Positions 9,701 through 17,602 of a stretch of 64,000 bases of DNA are shown piece by piece. How positions within the stretch are numbered: the first letter of the stretch is position 1; every line of letters begins with the position of its first letter. Under the pieces are notes generated by a model. The model had not been told where the DNA came from, did not search any database, and saw nothing but the letters and a program-made list of their open reading frames with translations. Source of the stretch: Bacteroidota bacterium (GTDB lineage Bacteria; Bacteroidota; Ignavibacteria; UBA10030; UBA6906); the NCBI GenBank assembly GCA_030835135.1, contig JAUQWO010000046.1, positions 1 to 64,000 on the forward strand. The letters are read 5' to 3'. The translations under genes and the position numbers were made by a program.

Positions 9701-10795
9701 ATCCCTGGTGTGCACCTGGATACCATCGCTCGTCCCGATCCAGAGGGACCCATCACGCCGCCGGAGGATCTCCAGAACAGCGGATGCAGGATGCGAGATC
9801 ATCGGCTGGATCGACTCCCATCGGTCGCTGGTCAGGCGGCACAGGTGCAGTCCATTGCTGCTGCCAACCCAGAGGTCGCCATTGCTCCTGAAGCGGGCGA
9901 ACGAGAATCCGGTGAACGAAGGGGGTGCCGGGATGGAAACCTCACCCACCCCATCGCGGTGGATCCGCAGGACGCCGATCTCGTCCACCTGGATGATCAC
10001 GCCGTCGTTGCACGGGATCAGGTGGGGTTGTGATGGAGCGGTTTCGGCCCGGATGCGACGGGGTTCATGCTCCCCATCCCAGGTCCAGAGCCCGATGCGA
10101 TCCGCCGGCTGCACCACCCATGCTGCGCCATACCCGTCGGCATTCTCGGCAACGTGCGCGGCTTCGAACTGCCGGTTGCCGAACCCCAGGACCCGGATCC
10201 ACTCCCGGCCATTCCCCGCATAGAGTCCATGGGTTGTGCCGATCAGGACGCGTCCTGATGGCTGGGCTTCGATCTTCCTGATGGCGAACGACTCATCGGA
10301 CGTGATCGGCGAAGCGGCAACGAGCAGATCACCATCGCGCACGAACGCATGTCCGTCGCTCGTCAGCAACAGGGCACGCCCCGAAGGCAGCACCGCGCCC
10401 GAAATGAAGGGGGTGTGAGCCGTATCCTGATCAAGAGCGATCTCCGCGAACCCGCTCCTGTTGCCGGTGAACAGCCGCCGGCCCATGACCACCAGCACAC
10501 TGGTGTCGCCTTCGGCGAGCATCAGGGTGATCTGGTCTGCAGGCAGGCCGTGATCGGTCCCGACCGGATGCCAGACGTACCCGTCGTACCACGCCAGCCC
10601 CCGGGCCGTCGAGGCCCAGACAACACCGTTCTGCGTTTCGCGCACATCATACACGATGTTCGATGGGAGCCCGTTGCGCGTGGTGAATGCCGTCCAGCGC
10701 CAGGCATCCTGCACATTCTCGATCTGTGCTGAAACGAGCGAAGGAAAGGCCAGAAGTGTGCCCACCAGGAGAACCTGAAAACGATGCAGTCCCAT
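6752..10795 (-). CDS. Propeller-PAS sensor histidine kinase (HisKA_2 type)
   Basis: About 1347 aa. In order: signal peptide (LLVGTLLAFPSLVSAQ); a large periplasmic region of two-component regulator propeller repeats (GLPSNIVYDV, GSLWIGTSDGIQV, GRIWFGDQAHGLGVL) to about residue 650; a Y_Y_Y-like beta domain (RLDDGPWSGWS); one transmembrane helix (IGLAMTAIALVVSGLGL); three cytoplasmic PAS domains; a HisKA_2-type dimerisation domain with phospho-His in EIHHRVKNNLQII at about 1150; and a HATPase domain (NELVSNALKHAF, DDGIGL). No receiver domain is fused, so the output is through an unlinked regulator. The ATG at 10795 lies one base beyond the stop of the upstream paralogue. It is a tandem duplicate of the next kinase but has an extra PAS domain. 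Confidence 0.9.
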   Translation of the reverse strand: MGLHRFQVLLVGTLLAFPSLVSAQIENVQDAWRWTAFTTRNGLPSNIVYDVRETQNGVVWASTARGLAWYDGYVWHPVGTDHGLPADQITLMLAEGDTSVLVVMGRRLFTGNRSGFAEIALDQDTAHTPFISGAVLPSGRALLLTSDGHAFVRDGDLLVAASPITSDESFAIRKIEAQPSGRVLIGTTHGLYAGNGREWIRVLGFGNRQFEAAHVAENADGYGAAWVVQPADRIGLWTWDGEHEPRRIRAETAPSQPHLIPCNDGVIIQVDEIGVLRIHRDGVGEVSIPAPPSFTGFSFARFRSNGDLWVGSSNGLHLCRLTSDRWESIQPMISHPASAVLEILRRRDGSLWIGTSDGIQVHTRDGASRMITSAAGYPLRVITGLAEDADGAVWVSSGFTFTGVLRFDDRGWRHFGAADGLGERPYHRIAVDRSRCLWFLGLENGAPAGSDQAPGPAIFRRAGSVFTVWGGDQVPLQRNVYGFCEAPDGSYWFATGDGLTQWSRGAWRSWSSRDGLRSERVFSVAAGKDGRIWFGDQAHGLGVLENGVIRYHTSTDGLISDGVWDVKVDSAGCVWVTTRSGAASFAQGIWNSYGSASGLEHTALWPVLIEGEHAFFGTVGGGVAILHHQTDRSHPPQVTAAPPVFDGNRVTMRWQVDAWWGEEPQGGLENRFRLDDGPWSGWSTIRQVDLGAVAPGDHEFTLQVKDQDGIVAAEPVVVAFAPYTPFYLRPIGLAMTAIALVVSGLGLSYLLRRSRHHHLELRLSEQTSLALLNASADPSYLLDADGTILAMNQAASMLPDVPVAGSSLFTMLPSSLAVSRRSAMETVLHTRNPLRLEDRHAGKHYEHTLHPVLDATGKTTRIAFSTRDVSERRQLEETLQSTVHFLRLLLESSRSVGIISTDRQGAIHFWNTGAAQIFGHPADEVVGTRALAGFLVREADQSRLLDIVARVIGAGETIQESFAFRRKDERERMIRFTFSPEIEPNGAVQGMLLIGEDITEQERSRQETVEAERQLRLLAFTLNCAKDAFVITDLKNSVLYINQAFTDTYGYTEEEIFGKDVMIIRSATVPAELSDRIRQGTRASGWSGEIMNRRKNGDEFPVELWTSTVRNDQGEPVALVGVAREITERRRTEDQIKASLAEKEVLLKEIHHRVKNNLQIITSLLSLQSGKVNLPEMQSVLRESQTRVKSMALVHEELYQSDNFSRVDFADYIQRLTTNLFHTYQTGPVAVSLAVDVQEVFLTVDTAIPCGLIVNELVSNALKHAFPDGREGRVTIQLSAVGPVYVLTVADDGIGLAEDIDPETVESLGLQLVDTLTHQLGGAMRIHRDHGTQFEISFTDNVHAQKG

Positions 10796-10796
10796 A

Positions 10797-13700
10797 TCAA
10801 TCCTCGAGCGGCATAGTGATGGTGAACGTGGTGCCGCGGTCACGGATGAGTCCAAGGGTTCCTTCGATCTGGGCCGTCAACGTGTTCACCAGCTGCATCC
10901 CCAGCGTCGGGGTCGCCCTGTAGTCGAGATCCGGCGGGAACCCCACCCCATCATCCCTCACCATCAACACCCCCCGGTGCTCCTCCACCAACTCGAAGCC
11001 GATCTCGATCTCCCCGCCAGTCCGTTCCTTGAACGCATACTTCAACGCATTGGAAACAAGCTCATTGATCACCAGTCCGCACGGGATCGCGATGTTCACC
11101 GGCAGACAACACTGGTCGATACTATAGATGACGCGGATGTTCGGCACACTGTACGAACGGAACAGGAACGATACGAGGCTGCGCACGTACTCGCCGAAGT
11201 TGACATGCGCAAGATTCTCCGACTGATAGATCCGCTCATGGATGAGCGCCATGGAGCGTATACGGTTCTGGCTCTCGCGCAACTGCTCACGCGCATGATC
11301 GTCCGTGGTCGCCGCCGACTGCAAACTGAGAAGACTGGAGATCACCTGCAGGTTGTTCTTGACCCGATGATGGATCTCTTTGAGCAGGATCTCCTTCTCT
11401 TTGAGGGATGCGGCGATCTGCAATTCGACCTGCTTCCGCGCCGAGATATCCGTCAGCGTGCCCAGCAGGCGCTCCGGCTTCCCGTCGTCCGACATGCGCA
11501 CGATCCCGTTGCCGGACAGATCGACATAGTCGCCGTCCTTTTTCTGCATACGGAATTCAAGCTGCACCTGCGACCGGCCGGCGGTAACGGACTGAAAGGC
11601 GGTTGCCACCTTTGCGCGGTCGTCGGGATGGAGAAGCTCCTGCCATCGCTGGGGGGTGACGCTCCTGAACTCTTCGGGCGTGAAGCCCGTGACCGCCAGA
11701 ACGGCTCCCTGCCAGGAGATCGTGCCGGCACGAAGGTCAAGGTCATACACGAGCTGCCCCGTCGCCTCCGCCGTGATCCGGTACCGTTCCTCGCTCCGAA
11801 GGAGATCGTGCTCTGCGATCTTCGCATCCGTGATGTCCCTGCCGATCATCTGGTACTCGCGGATGACCCCCTGCTCATCCTTGATGGCCCCGGAGATCCA
11901 CCGCACCCATCGCTCGGACCCATCGGAGGTGATGAAGGAAACATCGTGTTCCGTTGAGGCACCAGCCGCCGTACTGCTCCACAGAGCGGCGACAGTGTCG
12001 TCCTGGACAGTCAGGGCGAACGCCGCCGTGAAGTGGAGGCCGGTCAGCCGTCCGGGCTCAGTGCGGAGCGTCCTGCACACCGCACCGTTCACGAAGGAAA
12101 GCCTACCGTCCGGCAACACACGGACGATCAGCTCCGTCTGCTGGTCCAGGACCGCCTGGAGCCGCGCATCGCGCTCGCGAAGTTCCCGTGCGTGCTGGGC
12201 CTTACGCCTGAACCACAGGAGACCGAGAAGGGACAGGAGGGCTGTGAGCACCCCAAGGGGCACGAGAAAAAGCGGACGGAGATAGAACGGCGGCGGTACG
12301 GTGAACGACAAGACCGAGCCGGCCGGGTCCACCTGCGCCAATGGCCCGCGCGCCAGCACGGTCAGAGTATGATCACCCGACGAAAGATTCCGGAGTTCCA
12401 ACGAGCGCTGCACACCCCAGGCAGACCAGCCGCCGTCGTCAAGACGGTACCGGGTCGGTATCTCCCTTTCAAACGGCGCTCCGGTCCGGCGGTACGCCTG
12501 CCATGAGAGCGTGATGAGATCGCCGCGGTCCACCGGGTACCGGAACCGGACCCGGGGAGCCGGACCCTCAAGTTGCGCGAGGTCCAGTATTGCGGCTCCC
12601 GCATTGGCCATCCCGAGATACAACATGCCGTCGTGCATGAGGAGCGGCCAGAGATTCGGATTCGGAAGGCCCTCCTGCACACCGATGGTCGCCCACTCGC
12701 CCCGATCGGAAACGGCAAGCCCCTCACGCGTGGCCACCCATAGCCGGCCCGCATGATCGACCAGAAGATCCCACACTCCCGGACTCACGAAACCCTGGTC
12801 GGCGGTCACGTACGACGGCACATCCGTCTCATCGATCGAGCCGAGCCCCTGGGTCTGATGGCCGAACCAGAGACGTCCGGTCCGGTCGAGGGCAAGCGTG
12901 AAGATCCTGTTTGTCCTGAGACCCTGTGCAGTTGTCCAATAGGTCCATCGGCCGTCCCGCAACCGGCCGATCCCCCGGGCCGTCGCGAACCAGCACGTTC
13001 CGGCAGCATCCTCGATCACGCTATAGACGCGCCCGTCCGGCAGGCCGTTGCGACGGTCCATCCTCTCGAATCGCGTGCCATCATAGATGAACGCACCGTT
13101 CTCCAGATCCGGGTGGAGCCCCGGGGAAAAGAAACTGATGGTCAGGAACCACAACCTGCCTTCGCGACCGGCCGTGATCTTGTGCACGCCATTGTCGCTC
13201 ATGCCCTGATCCGCGCCGAAGTGCCTCCAGGCCGATCCATCCCAACGGTATGCACCACCAAACGAGGAACCGCTCCCGATCCACACATGCCCGTTCCGGT
13301 CTTCGGCGATCGCCGTGACGATCCCGAGCCGTTGGCGGCCGATCGACTGGATCGTGCGGATCTTCACACGATCCCGATAGACAAGGACGCCATCCGACGT
13401 CCCCACCCAGAGCGTGCTGTCGCGCGCGAGCATCAGGGCATTGACGGTATTCACGAGACCATTCCCGTGCGCAACGAGACGCGTCCAGAGACGGGACGAC
13501 AGTCGGCACACGTACAGCCCGTTGGTCCTGCCAACCCAGAGGTCTCCCCGCGCGTCGAAATGGATCGTGGTCGCACCGATCAATTCCGTCGGCAGCGGAT
13601 CAAGGACGGTCCAGACTGCCCCGTGCCGGATCTCGATCTCCCCCGACTGATCGAGTGTCAACACGGTTCCCCGTTCATCGCAGTCGGAAACGCGCGTCGT

Positions 13701-14549
13701 ACGGCTCGGTGTCAGGGGAGTCTTCCTGACGGTGCCGTCCGGGAACCACTCGACACGGTACAACGAGCGCCCGATGCGTACGCACAACGACCCATTGCCC
13801 GCACGATCGTCACTCTGACCGATGAGCGTCACGAACTCGCCGGGGACAGGCAGCATCAGGTCCCACCGCACGCCGTTCCATCGATAGACGCCGCCCGGCG
13901 CATTAAGGATGGGGAACCCGCTGCGCGAGGGGAGAACACCGTATGTTGCTTCAGGAACCTGACGTGCCGCAGGATCATCGTATGGAGAGGGGAAGTGCTC
14001 GAGGTTCCCGTTGCGCAGCAGATACAGACAGGAGTCGGCCTGCACAAGCACCCCCCGGCCCTTCAGGGAGACCGCGCGCTGGACGCCGACATCGGACCCG
14101 TTGGCACGCAGCGGGAGACGGTGATAGCCCGTGTGGTCAACACGATACATCGTCGACCGGGAGACGAGATAGACACCAGAAGAATCCGCGGTCGCACGAG
14201 CCTCCGGTGATACCACCCGTTCTGCATCACCGGATGGGGATTGCCAGGAGGTGCCGTCATACCAGGCCAGGCCGGCCCGGGTGAGGATCCAGAGTTCTCC
14301 TGCCGGGGTCTCGATGATCTGATCGATGGTCGCCGCGGGAAGTCCCTCCTCCGCGCCGTACCATCCCCAACGCCAGGACTCGTGGAGTCCGGCCAGCGGC
14401 AGCTGCGCCAGCACGGGTGACCCTGAGAGCACGAGGAGCGTGAGGATCGCGGACGACCAACGACGCCCGGCACGCGACCACGGGGCCCGTGATCCCTGTG
14501 GGAGGACCGTCACTTTCGCGTCATGCCATTCCACAACGGCGTGCCTCAT
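10797..14549 (-). CDS. Propeller-PAS sensor histidine kinase, tandem paralogue
   Basis: 1250 aa with the same architecture as its downstream neighbour. Signal/anchor is at about 30-50 (SSAILTLLVLSGSPVLAQ), then regulator-propeller repeats (GELWILTRAGLAWYDG, GDLWVGRTNGLYVCR), a Y_Y_Y-like domain (RYRLDDGGWSAWG), a transmembrane helix (LFLVPLGVLTALLSLLGLLWF), two PAS domains (LTGLHFTAAFALTV; YRITAEATGQLVYDL with a PAC segment), a HisKA_2 dimerisation domain (EIHHRVKNNLQVISS, His near 1060) and a HATPase domain (NELVSNALKYAF, RDDGVGF). The start overlaps the kaiB stop by 4 bp (ATGA), so it is translationally coupled to kaiB. The signal it senses is unknown; family propellers often bind sugars or polysaccharide fragments. 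Confidence 0.9.
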   Translation of the reverse strand: MRHAVVEWHDAKVTVLPQGSRAPWSRAGRRWSSAILTLLVLSGSPVLAQLPLAGLHESWRWGWYGAEEGLPAATIDQIIETPAGELWILTRAGLAWYDGTSWQSPSGDAERVVSPEARATADSSGVYLVSRSTMYRVDHTGYHRLPLRANGSDVGVQRAVSLKGRGVLVQADSCLYLLRNGNLEHFPSPYDDPAARQVPEATYGVLPSRSGFPILNAPGGVYRWNGVRWDLMLPVPGEFVTLIGQSDDRAGNGSLCVRIGRSLYRVEWFPDGTVRKTPLTPSRTTRVSDCDERGTVLTLDQSGEIEIRHGAVWTVLDPLPTELIGATTIHFDARGDLWVGRTNGLYVCRLSSRLWTRLVAHGNGLVNTVNALMLARDSTLWVGTSDGVLVYRDRVKIRTIQSIGRQRLGIVTAIAEDRNGHVWIGSGSSFGGAYRWDGSAWRHFGADQGMSDNGVHKITAGREGRLWFLTISFFSPGLHPDLENGAFIYDGTRFERMDRRNGLPDGRVYSVIEDAAGTCWFATARGIGRLRDGRWTYWTTAQGLRTNRIFTLALDRTGRLWFGHQTQGLGSIDETDVPSYVTADQGFVSPGVWDLLVDHAGRLWVATREGLAVSDRGEWATIGVQEGLPNPNLWPLLMHDGMLYLGMANAGAAILDLAQLEGPAPRVRFRYPVDRGDLITLSWQAYRRTGAPFEREIPTRYRLDDGGWSAWGVQRSLELRNLSSGDHTLTVLARGPLAQVDPAGSVLSFTVPPPFYLRPLFLVPLGVLTALLSLLGLLWFRRKAQHARELRERDARLQAVLDQQTELIVRVLPDGRLSFVNGAVCRTLRTEPGRLTGLHFTAAFALTVQDDTVAALWSSTAAGASTEHDVSFITSDGSERWVRWISGAIKDEQGVIREYQMIGRDITDAKIAEHDLLRSEERYRITAEATGQLVYDLDLRAGTISWQGAVLAVTGFTPEEFRSVTPQRWQELLHPDDRAKVATAFQSVTAGRSQVQLEFRMQKKDGDYVDLSGNGIVRMSDDGKPERLLGTLTDISARKQVELQIAASLKEKEILLKEIHHRVKNNLQVISSLLSLQSAATTDDHAREQLRESQNRIRSMALIHERIYQSENLAHVNFGEYVRSLVSFLFRSYSVPNIRVIYSIDQCCLPVNIAIPCGLVINELVSNALKYAFKERTGGEIEIGFELVEEHRGVLMVRDDGVGFPPDLDYRATPTLGMQLVNTLTAQIEGTLGLIRDRGTTFTITMPLED

Positions 14550-14833
14550 GGCTTGGGGGTACGAGGGGCCACATCCAATCCGGCCAGGACCTTCTGGCGG
14601 TCGGACATGTCGCCGATGATCCGGCGCGCGGGAAGAGGGAGATCCCGTACCAGCGTCGGCGTCGCCAGGATCTTCTCATTCTCTGCGAGCTGCGGGCGCT
14701 CGAGAACGTCGATCACTTCGAGTTCATATTCCGCACCGAGGTCCTGCTCACAGATGCGGCGCACGTTACTGATGGCCGTATCGGACGCTGTGGTTCTGCC
14801 TGTGATGTACAGTCGCAGTCGATACTTGTGCAT
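14546..14833 (-). CDS. kaiB: KaiB circadian clock protein homologue
   Basis: 95 aa, the length of cyanobacterial KaiB. The match is unmistakable by eye: YRLRLYITG at the N-terminus, EYELEVIDVLERPQL in the middle, then EKILATPTLVRDLP and RRIIGDMSDRQKVLAGLD. KaiB has a fold-switching thioredoxin-like structure, and in cyanobacteria it binds KaiC and competes with the sensor kinase SasA. No kaiC or kaiA lies in the window. Instead kaiB is the first gene of an operon and its stop overlaps the start of a large sensor kinase by 4 bp. In non-cyanobacteria KaiB homologues have been linked to stress and redox responses; the exact role here is inference. Confidence 0.93.
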   Translation of the reverse strand: MHKYRLRLYITGRTTASDTAISNVRRICEQDLGAEYELEVIDVLERPQLAENEKILATPTLVRDLPLPARRIIGDMSDRQKVLAGLDVAPRTPKP

Positions 14834-15267
14834 CGTACGCGCTCCTCACCTTTCCCGAGACGACCACCATAGACCCGGAGAGCTCTGCATCAGCGACGAC
14901 GCGACCTTCACACATGGTCGCGACCAGAAGTGGTCTCACCGGGCACAGCTCCTGGAGGTGCGGCATCCTGTGGAGGGGGATGTCATCGCACGGCACACGG
15001 TCCGCATCATCCGCTTGAGCTATCGAAGCTCCGGAGGAACATCATCGGGGTGGATCCACGGCAGGATCCTGAGAGACAGTCGGCGGTCAGATGGTCCGCG
15101 AAGGGTTCCGGGAGGAGCTGGACAGCTCAAAGAACGCCTCCCCAAGGTCATGAGGAATATGGGAGGAATGGCAGCGATCGACGGCAGGCACCCGTGCCAT
15201 AGGCACAGGTGCCTGCATGCGTACCGGGGGCAAGAGTAGTGTATCAAACAGGTGTGACAAAATCAAC
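14834..15267 (+). other. Intergenic region between kaiB and ppgK
   Basis: 434 bp with no convincing gene on either strand; open frames of 75-90 codons here lack recognisable sequence. It holds a strong hairpin at 15184-15216. The kaiB operon promoter should lie here, but I found no TTG-N20-TAnnTT match, unlike many other starts in this window. Confidence 0.5.
15184..15216 (-). terminator. Hairpin downstream of the ppgK operon
   Basis: Inverted repeat with 15-bp arms (15184-15198 and 15202-15216), one mismatch and a 3-nt loop, 52 bp past the ppgK stop. There is no clear U-tract, so it may act as a weak terminator or mRNA 3'-end stabiliser, or as an operator for kaiB. Confidence 0.5.
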
Positions 15268-16023
15268 CTACGTGCGGCGGCGGGCAGCCAGGGCAGCGCC
15301 CACGATCCCCGCCTCGTTGCCCAGGGTAGCTGCCATGAGGTGCGCCCTGGTCTTGAGCGAAGGGAGAAAACGGGGAGCTTTGCGGCTCACCCCGCCTCCA
15401 AGGATGATCGCATCCGGCCAGAGGACGTTCTCCAGGGCGGCGAGGTACTCGTTGAGGCGTTTCCCCCAGGTTTTCCACGAAAGGTCCTTGACCTTTCGGA
15501 CCCGCGCAGAGGCGAACTGTTCCGCGGGCTTTCCACGCAGTTCCATCTGTCCGAATTCGGTGTTTGGCACGAGCGTACCATCCACGAACACCGCGGTCCC
15601 GATGCCCGTACCGAGCGTCGCCAGCACGACCACGCCTTTCCGGCCACGTCCTGCTCCGAACTGCATCTCGGCGAGACCTGCGGCATCGGCATCGTTCACG
15701 ACAATCACGGGACACCCGCACGCCGCACTGTACACCTCATGGGCTTTCACCCCGATCCACGCCTTGTCCAGATTGGCCAGTGCCAGCACCTTGCCGTCCT
15801 TGATCGGGCCGGGCATGCCGCAGCCAACCGGCCCCCGCCACTTGAAATGCTTGACGATCCGGGCCACCAGCCGTCCGATCTCCTTCGGCCCTGCCGTGCG
15901 CGGCGTCTTCAACCGGTACCGTTCACTGACCAGCGTTCCGGTGTTCAAGTCGACGATGGCACCTTTGACGGCACTGCCGCCGACATCGATACCCAGGATG
16001 TGATGTGCGGGGACCACGCTCAT
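15268..16023 (-). CDS. ppgK: Polyphosphate glucokinase (ROK family)
   Basis: 251 aa. Phosphorylates glucose with inorganic polyphosphate (often also ATP) to glucose 6-phosphate in the cytoplasm. ROK/actin-fold motifs: phosphate-1 loop ILGIDVGGSAVKGAIVDL at residues 9-26, WRGPVGCGMPG, ANLDKAWIG, catalytic Asp in VVNDADAAGLAE, phosphate-2 TLGTGIGTAVFVDG, PNTEFGQMEL, ENVLWPDAIILGGGVSRK and the C-terminal GNEAGIVGAALAA. The pattern follows actinobacterial PPGK rather than ATP-specific Glk. The ATG overlaps the transaldolase stop by 4 bp; last gene of the tkt-rpiB-tal-ppgK operon. Confidence 0.9.
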   Translation of the reverse strand: MSVVPAHHILGIDVGGSAVKGAIVDLNTGTLVSERYRLKTPRTAGPKEIGRLVARIVKHFKWRGPVGCGMPGPIKDGKVLALANLDKAWIGVKAHEVYSAACGCPVIVVNDADAAGLAEMQFGAGRGRKGVVVLATLGTGIGTAVFVDGTLVPNTEFGQMELRGKPAEQFASARVRKVKDLSWKTWGKRLNEYLAALENVLWPDAIILGGGVSRKAPRFLPSLKTRAHLMAATLGNEAGIVGAALAARRRT

Positions 16024-17141
16024 GATGCCTTCCGTTTGTTGTCCACAGTACGTACGAGCCCGTCGAATGACCGTTCGAATGCCGCGACGCCATCGCGTTC
16101 GAGGGACTCGAGCACATCGCTCATCACGATACCGGCTGCGTGGAGCTGTCCGACCAGCACGGCGGCATCCGTCACCCCGCTGTCGATCGCCGGGACAGCC
16201 GTCCCGTGCGACAGGATCGCGGCGTATGTCGCAGGCGGCACGGTATTTACCGTGTCCGCGCCGATGAGCGATGACACATACAACAGGTCACTGTAGGATT
16301 TGTTCTTGGTGCCGGTGCTTCCCCACAGCGGTCGCTGTACGGATGCGCCGTTCGCCTGCAAGGCGCGCCAGCGAGCGGATGCGACGATCTCCTTGAACGC
16401 CGCATAGACGAGCCGGGTGTTTGCAACGGCCGCCCGCCCGGCGAGGGCACGCAGGTGCGCCGCCTTCTCCGCCTGCGCCTGTGCAGCCAGAACCATCAGC
16501 CGTTCATCCACCAGAGTATCGATCCGGCTGACGAACACGCTCGCCACCGATGCGATCGTGCCTATGTCCTGCCCCTGCGTCACTCGCTCCTCGAGGCCCT
16601 GCATCCACGCATCCACGACCTGCCGGTAGCGCACCGCCGAGAAGATGAGGGTAACATTCACGTTGATCCCCGCCGCGATGGTCCGCGTGATCGCGGGAAG
16701 CCCTTCGACGGTCGCCGGGATCTTGATCATGACGTTGGGACGGTTCAGGCTCGTCCAGATCTCGGCGGCCTCACGGATGGTCCCCTCCGTGTCACGGGCC
16801 TTCGTTGGGTCCACTTCGATGCTGACGTAGCCGTCCTTCCCCGCCGTCCGCTGGTACACCGGCAACAGGATATCCGCCGCGCCCCTGATATCCTCCTCCA
16901 TCAGTGTGCGGATCAGGGCGGGCGTGGGGATCGACGGACGTTCCGTGACGAGCGCTGTGATCTGATCGTCGTAATCCGCGCTGCCGGAGATCGCATTCTC
17001 GAAGATCGTCGGGTTCGAGGTGACCCCGAGGAGACCCTCGTCGACCATACGCTGGAGCGTGCCGTTCCGCACCATGCTCCGGCTGATGTTGTCGTACCAG
17101 ATGCTCTGACCGGCGGCGGCAAGCTGATGGAGGATCGTCAT
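16020..17141 (-). CDS. tal: Transaldolase
   Basis: 373 aa, the long (about 370 aa) transaldolase form. Transfers dihydroxyacetone units between sedoheptulose 7-phosphate and glyceraldehyde 3-phosphate in the non-oxidative pentose phosphate pathway. Motifs: GVTSNPTIFENAI at residues 39-51, VSIEVDP, the Schiff-base lysine in NVMIKIPAT, NVNVTLIFSAVRY and the C-terminal RPLWGSTGTKNKSYSD. It lies 11 bp after rpiB and overlaps ppgK by 4 bp. In some bacteria this form is fused to phosphoglucose isomerase; here the two are separate but close. Confidence 0.95.
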   Translation of the reverse strand: MTILHQLAAAGQSIWYDNISRSMVRNGTLQRMVDEGLLGVTSNPTIFENAISGSADYDDQITALVTERPSIPTPALIRTLMEEDIRGAADILLPVYQRTAGKDGYVSIEVDPTKARDTEGTIREAAEIWTSLNRPNVMIKIPATVEGLPAITRTIAAGINVNVTLIFSAVRYRQVVDAWMQGLEERVTQGQDIGTIASVASVFVSRIDTLVDERLMVLAAQAQAEKAAHLRALAGRAAVANTRLVYAAFKEIVASARWRALQANGASVQRPLWGSTGTKNKSYSDLLYVSSLIGADTVNTVPPATYAAILSHGTAVPAIDSGVTDAAVLVGQLHAAGIVMSDVLESLERDGVAAFERSFDGLVRTVDNKRKAS

Positions 17142-17152
17142 GGGATCGGCCC

Positions 17153-17602
17153 TTATCGTTGCGCTCGTTCGATGTCGATGATCTTGTTCAACCGGCGCAC
17201 GTGGCGGTCGTCATAGGAGAACACCGCTGCGAGGAACGCGCGGACGATCTCCATGGCAAGGGCAGGCCCGATGACGCGGGAACCGATGCACAGAACATTG
17301 ACGTCATCGTGCTCCACACACTGATGCGCGGAATACGTGTCATGACAGAGACCGGCGCGGATCCCCTTGATCTTGTTCGCCGCAACACACGCACCCACAC
17401 CGCTCCCGCAGATCAGGATCCCGCGATCCGTCTCGCCGGCCACGATACTGGCACCGACCGCACGCGCGAAGTCGGGATAATCCACGGGACGCGCATCATG
17501 CGTCCCGAGATCCACGACCGTCATACCTTCTCCTTCCAGCGCTGCTGCGACGAGTTGCTTGAGCTGGAACCCTGCGTGATCCGCTGCAAGAGCGACCTTC
17601 AT
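17153..17602 (-). CDS. rpiB: Ribose-5-phosphate isomerase B
   Basis: 149 aa, normal for the RpiB/LacAB family; interconverts ribose 5-phosphate and ribulose 5-phosphate. Visible: MKVALAADHAGF at the N-terminus with the substrate-binding Asp-His pair, VDYPDFA, the catalytic Cys in ILICGSGVG, AANKIKGIRAG and VNVLCIGSRVIG. The ATG overlaps the transketolase stop by 4 bp (ATGA), so it is translated as part of the tkt operon. Confidence 0.96.
   Translation of the reverse strand: MKVALAADHAGFQLKQLVAAALEGEGMTVVDLGTHDARPVDYPDFARAVGASIVAGETDRGILICGSGVGACVAANKIKGIRAGLCHDTYSAHQCVEHDDVNVLCIGSRVIGPALAMEIVRAFLAAVFSYDDRHVRRLNKIIDIERAQR

Noticed and set aside
14930-15202. Plus-strand 90-codon frame in the kaiB-ppgK gap
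   Set aside because: No ribosome-binding site, no recognisable sequence, and it runs into the hairpin at 15184.
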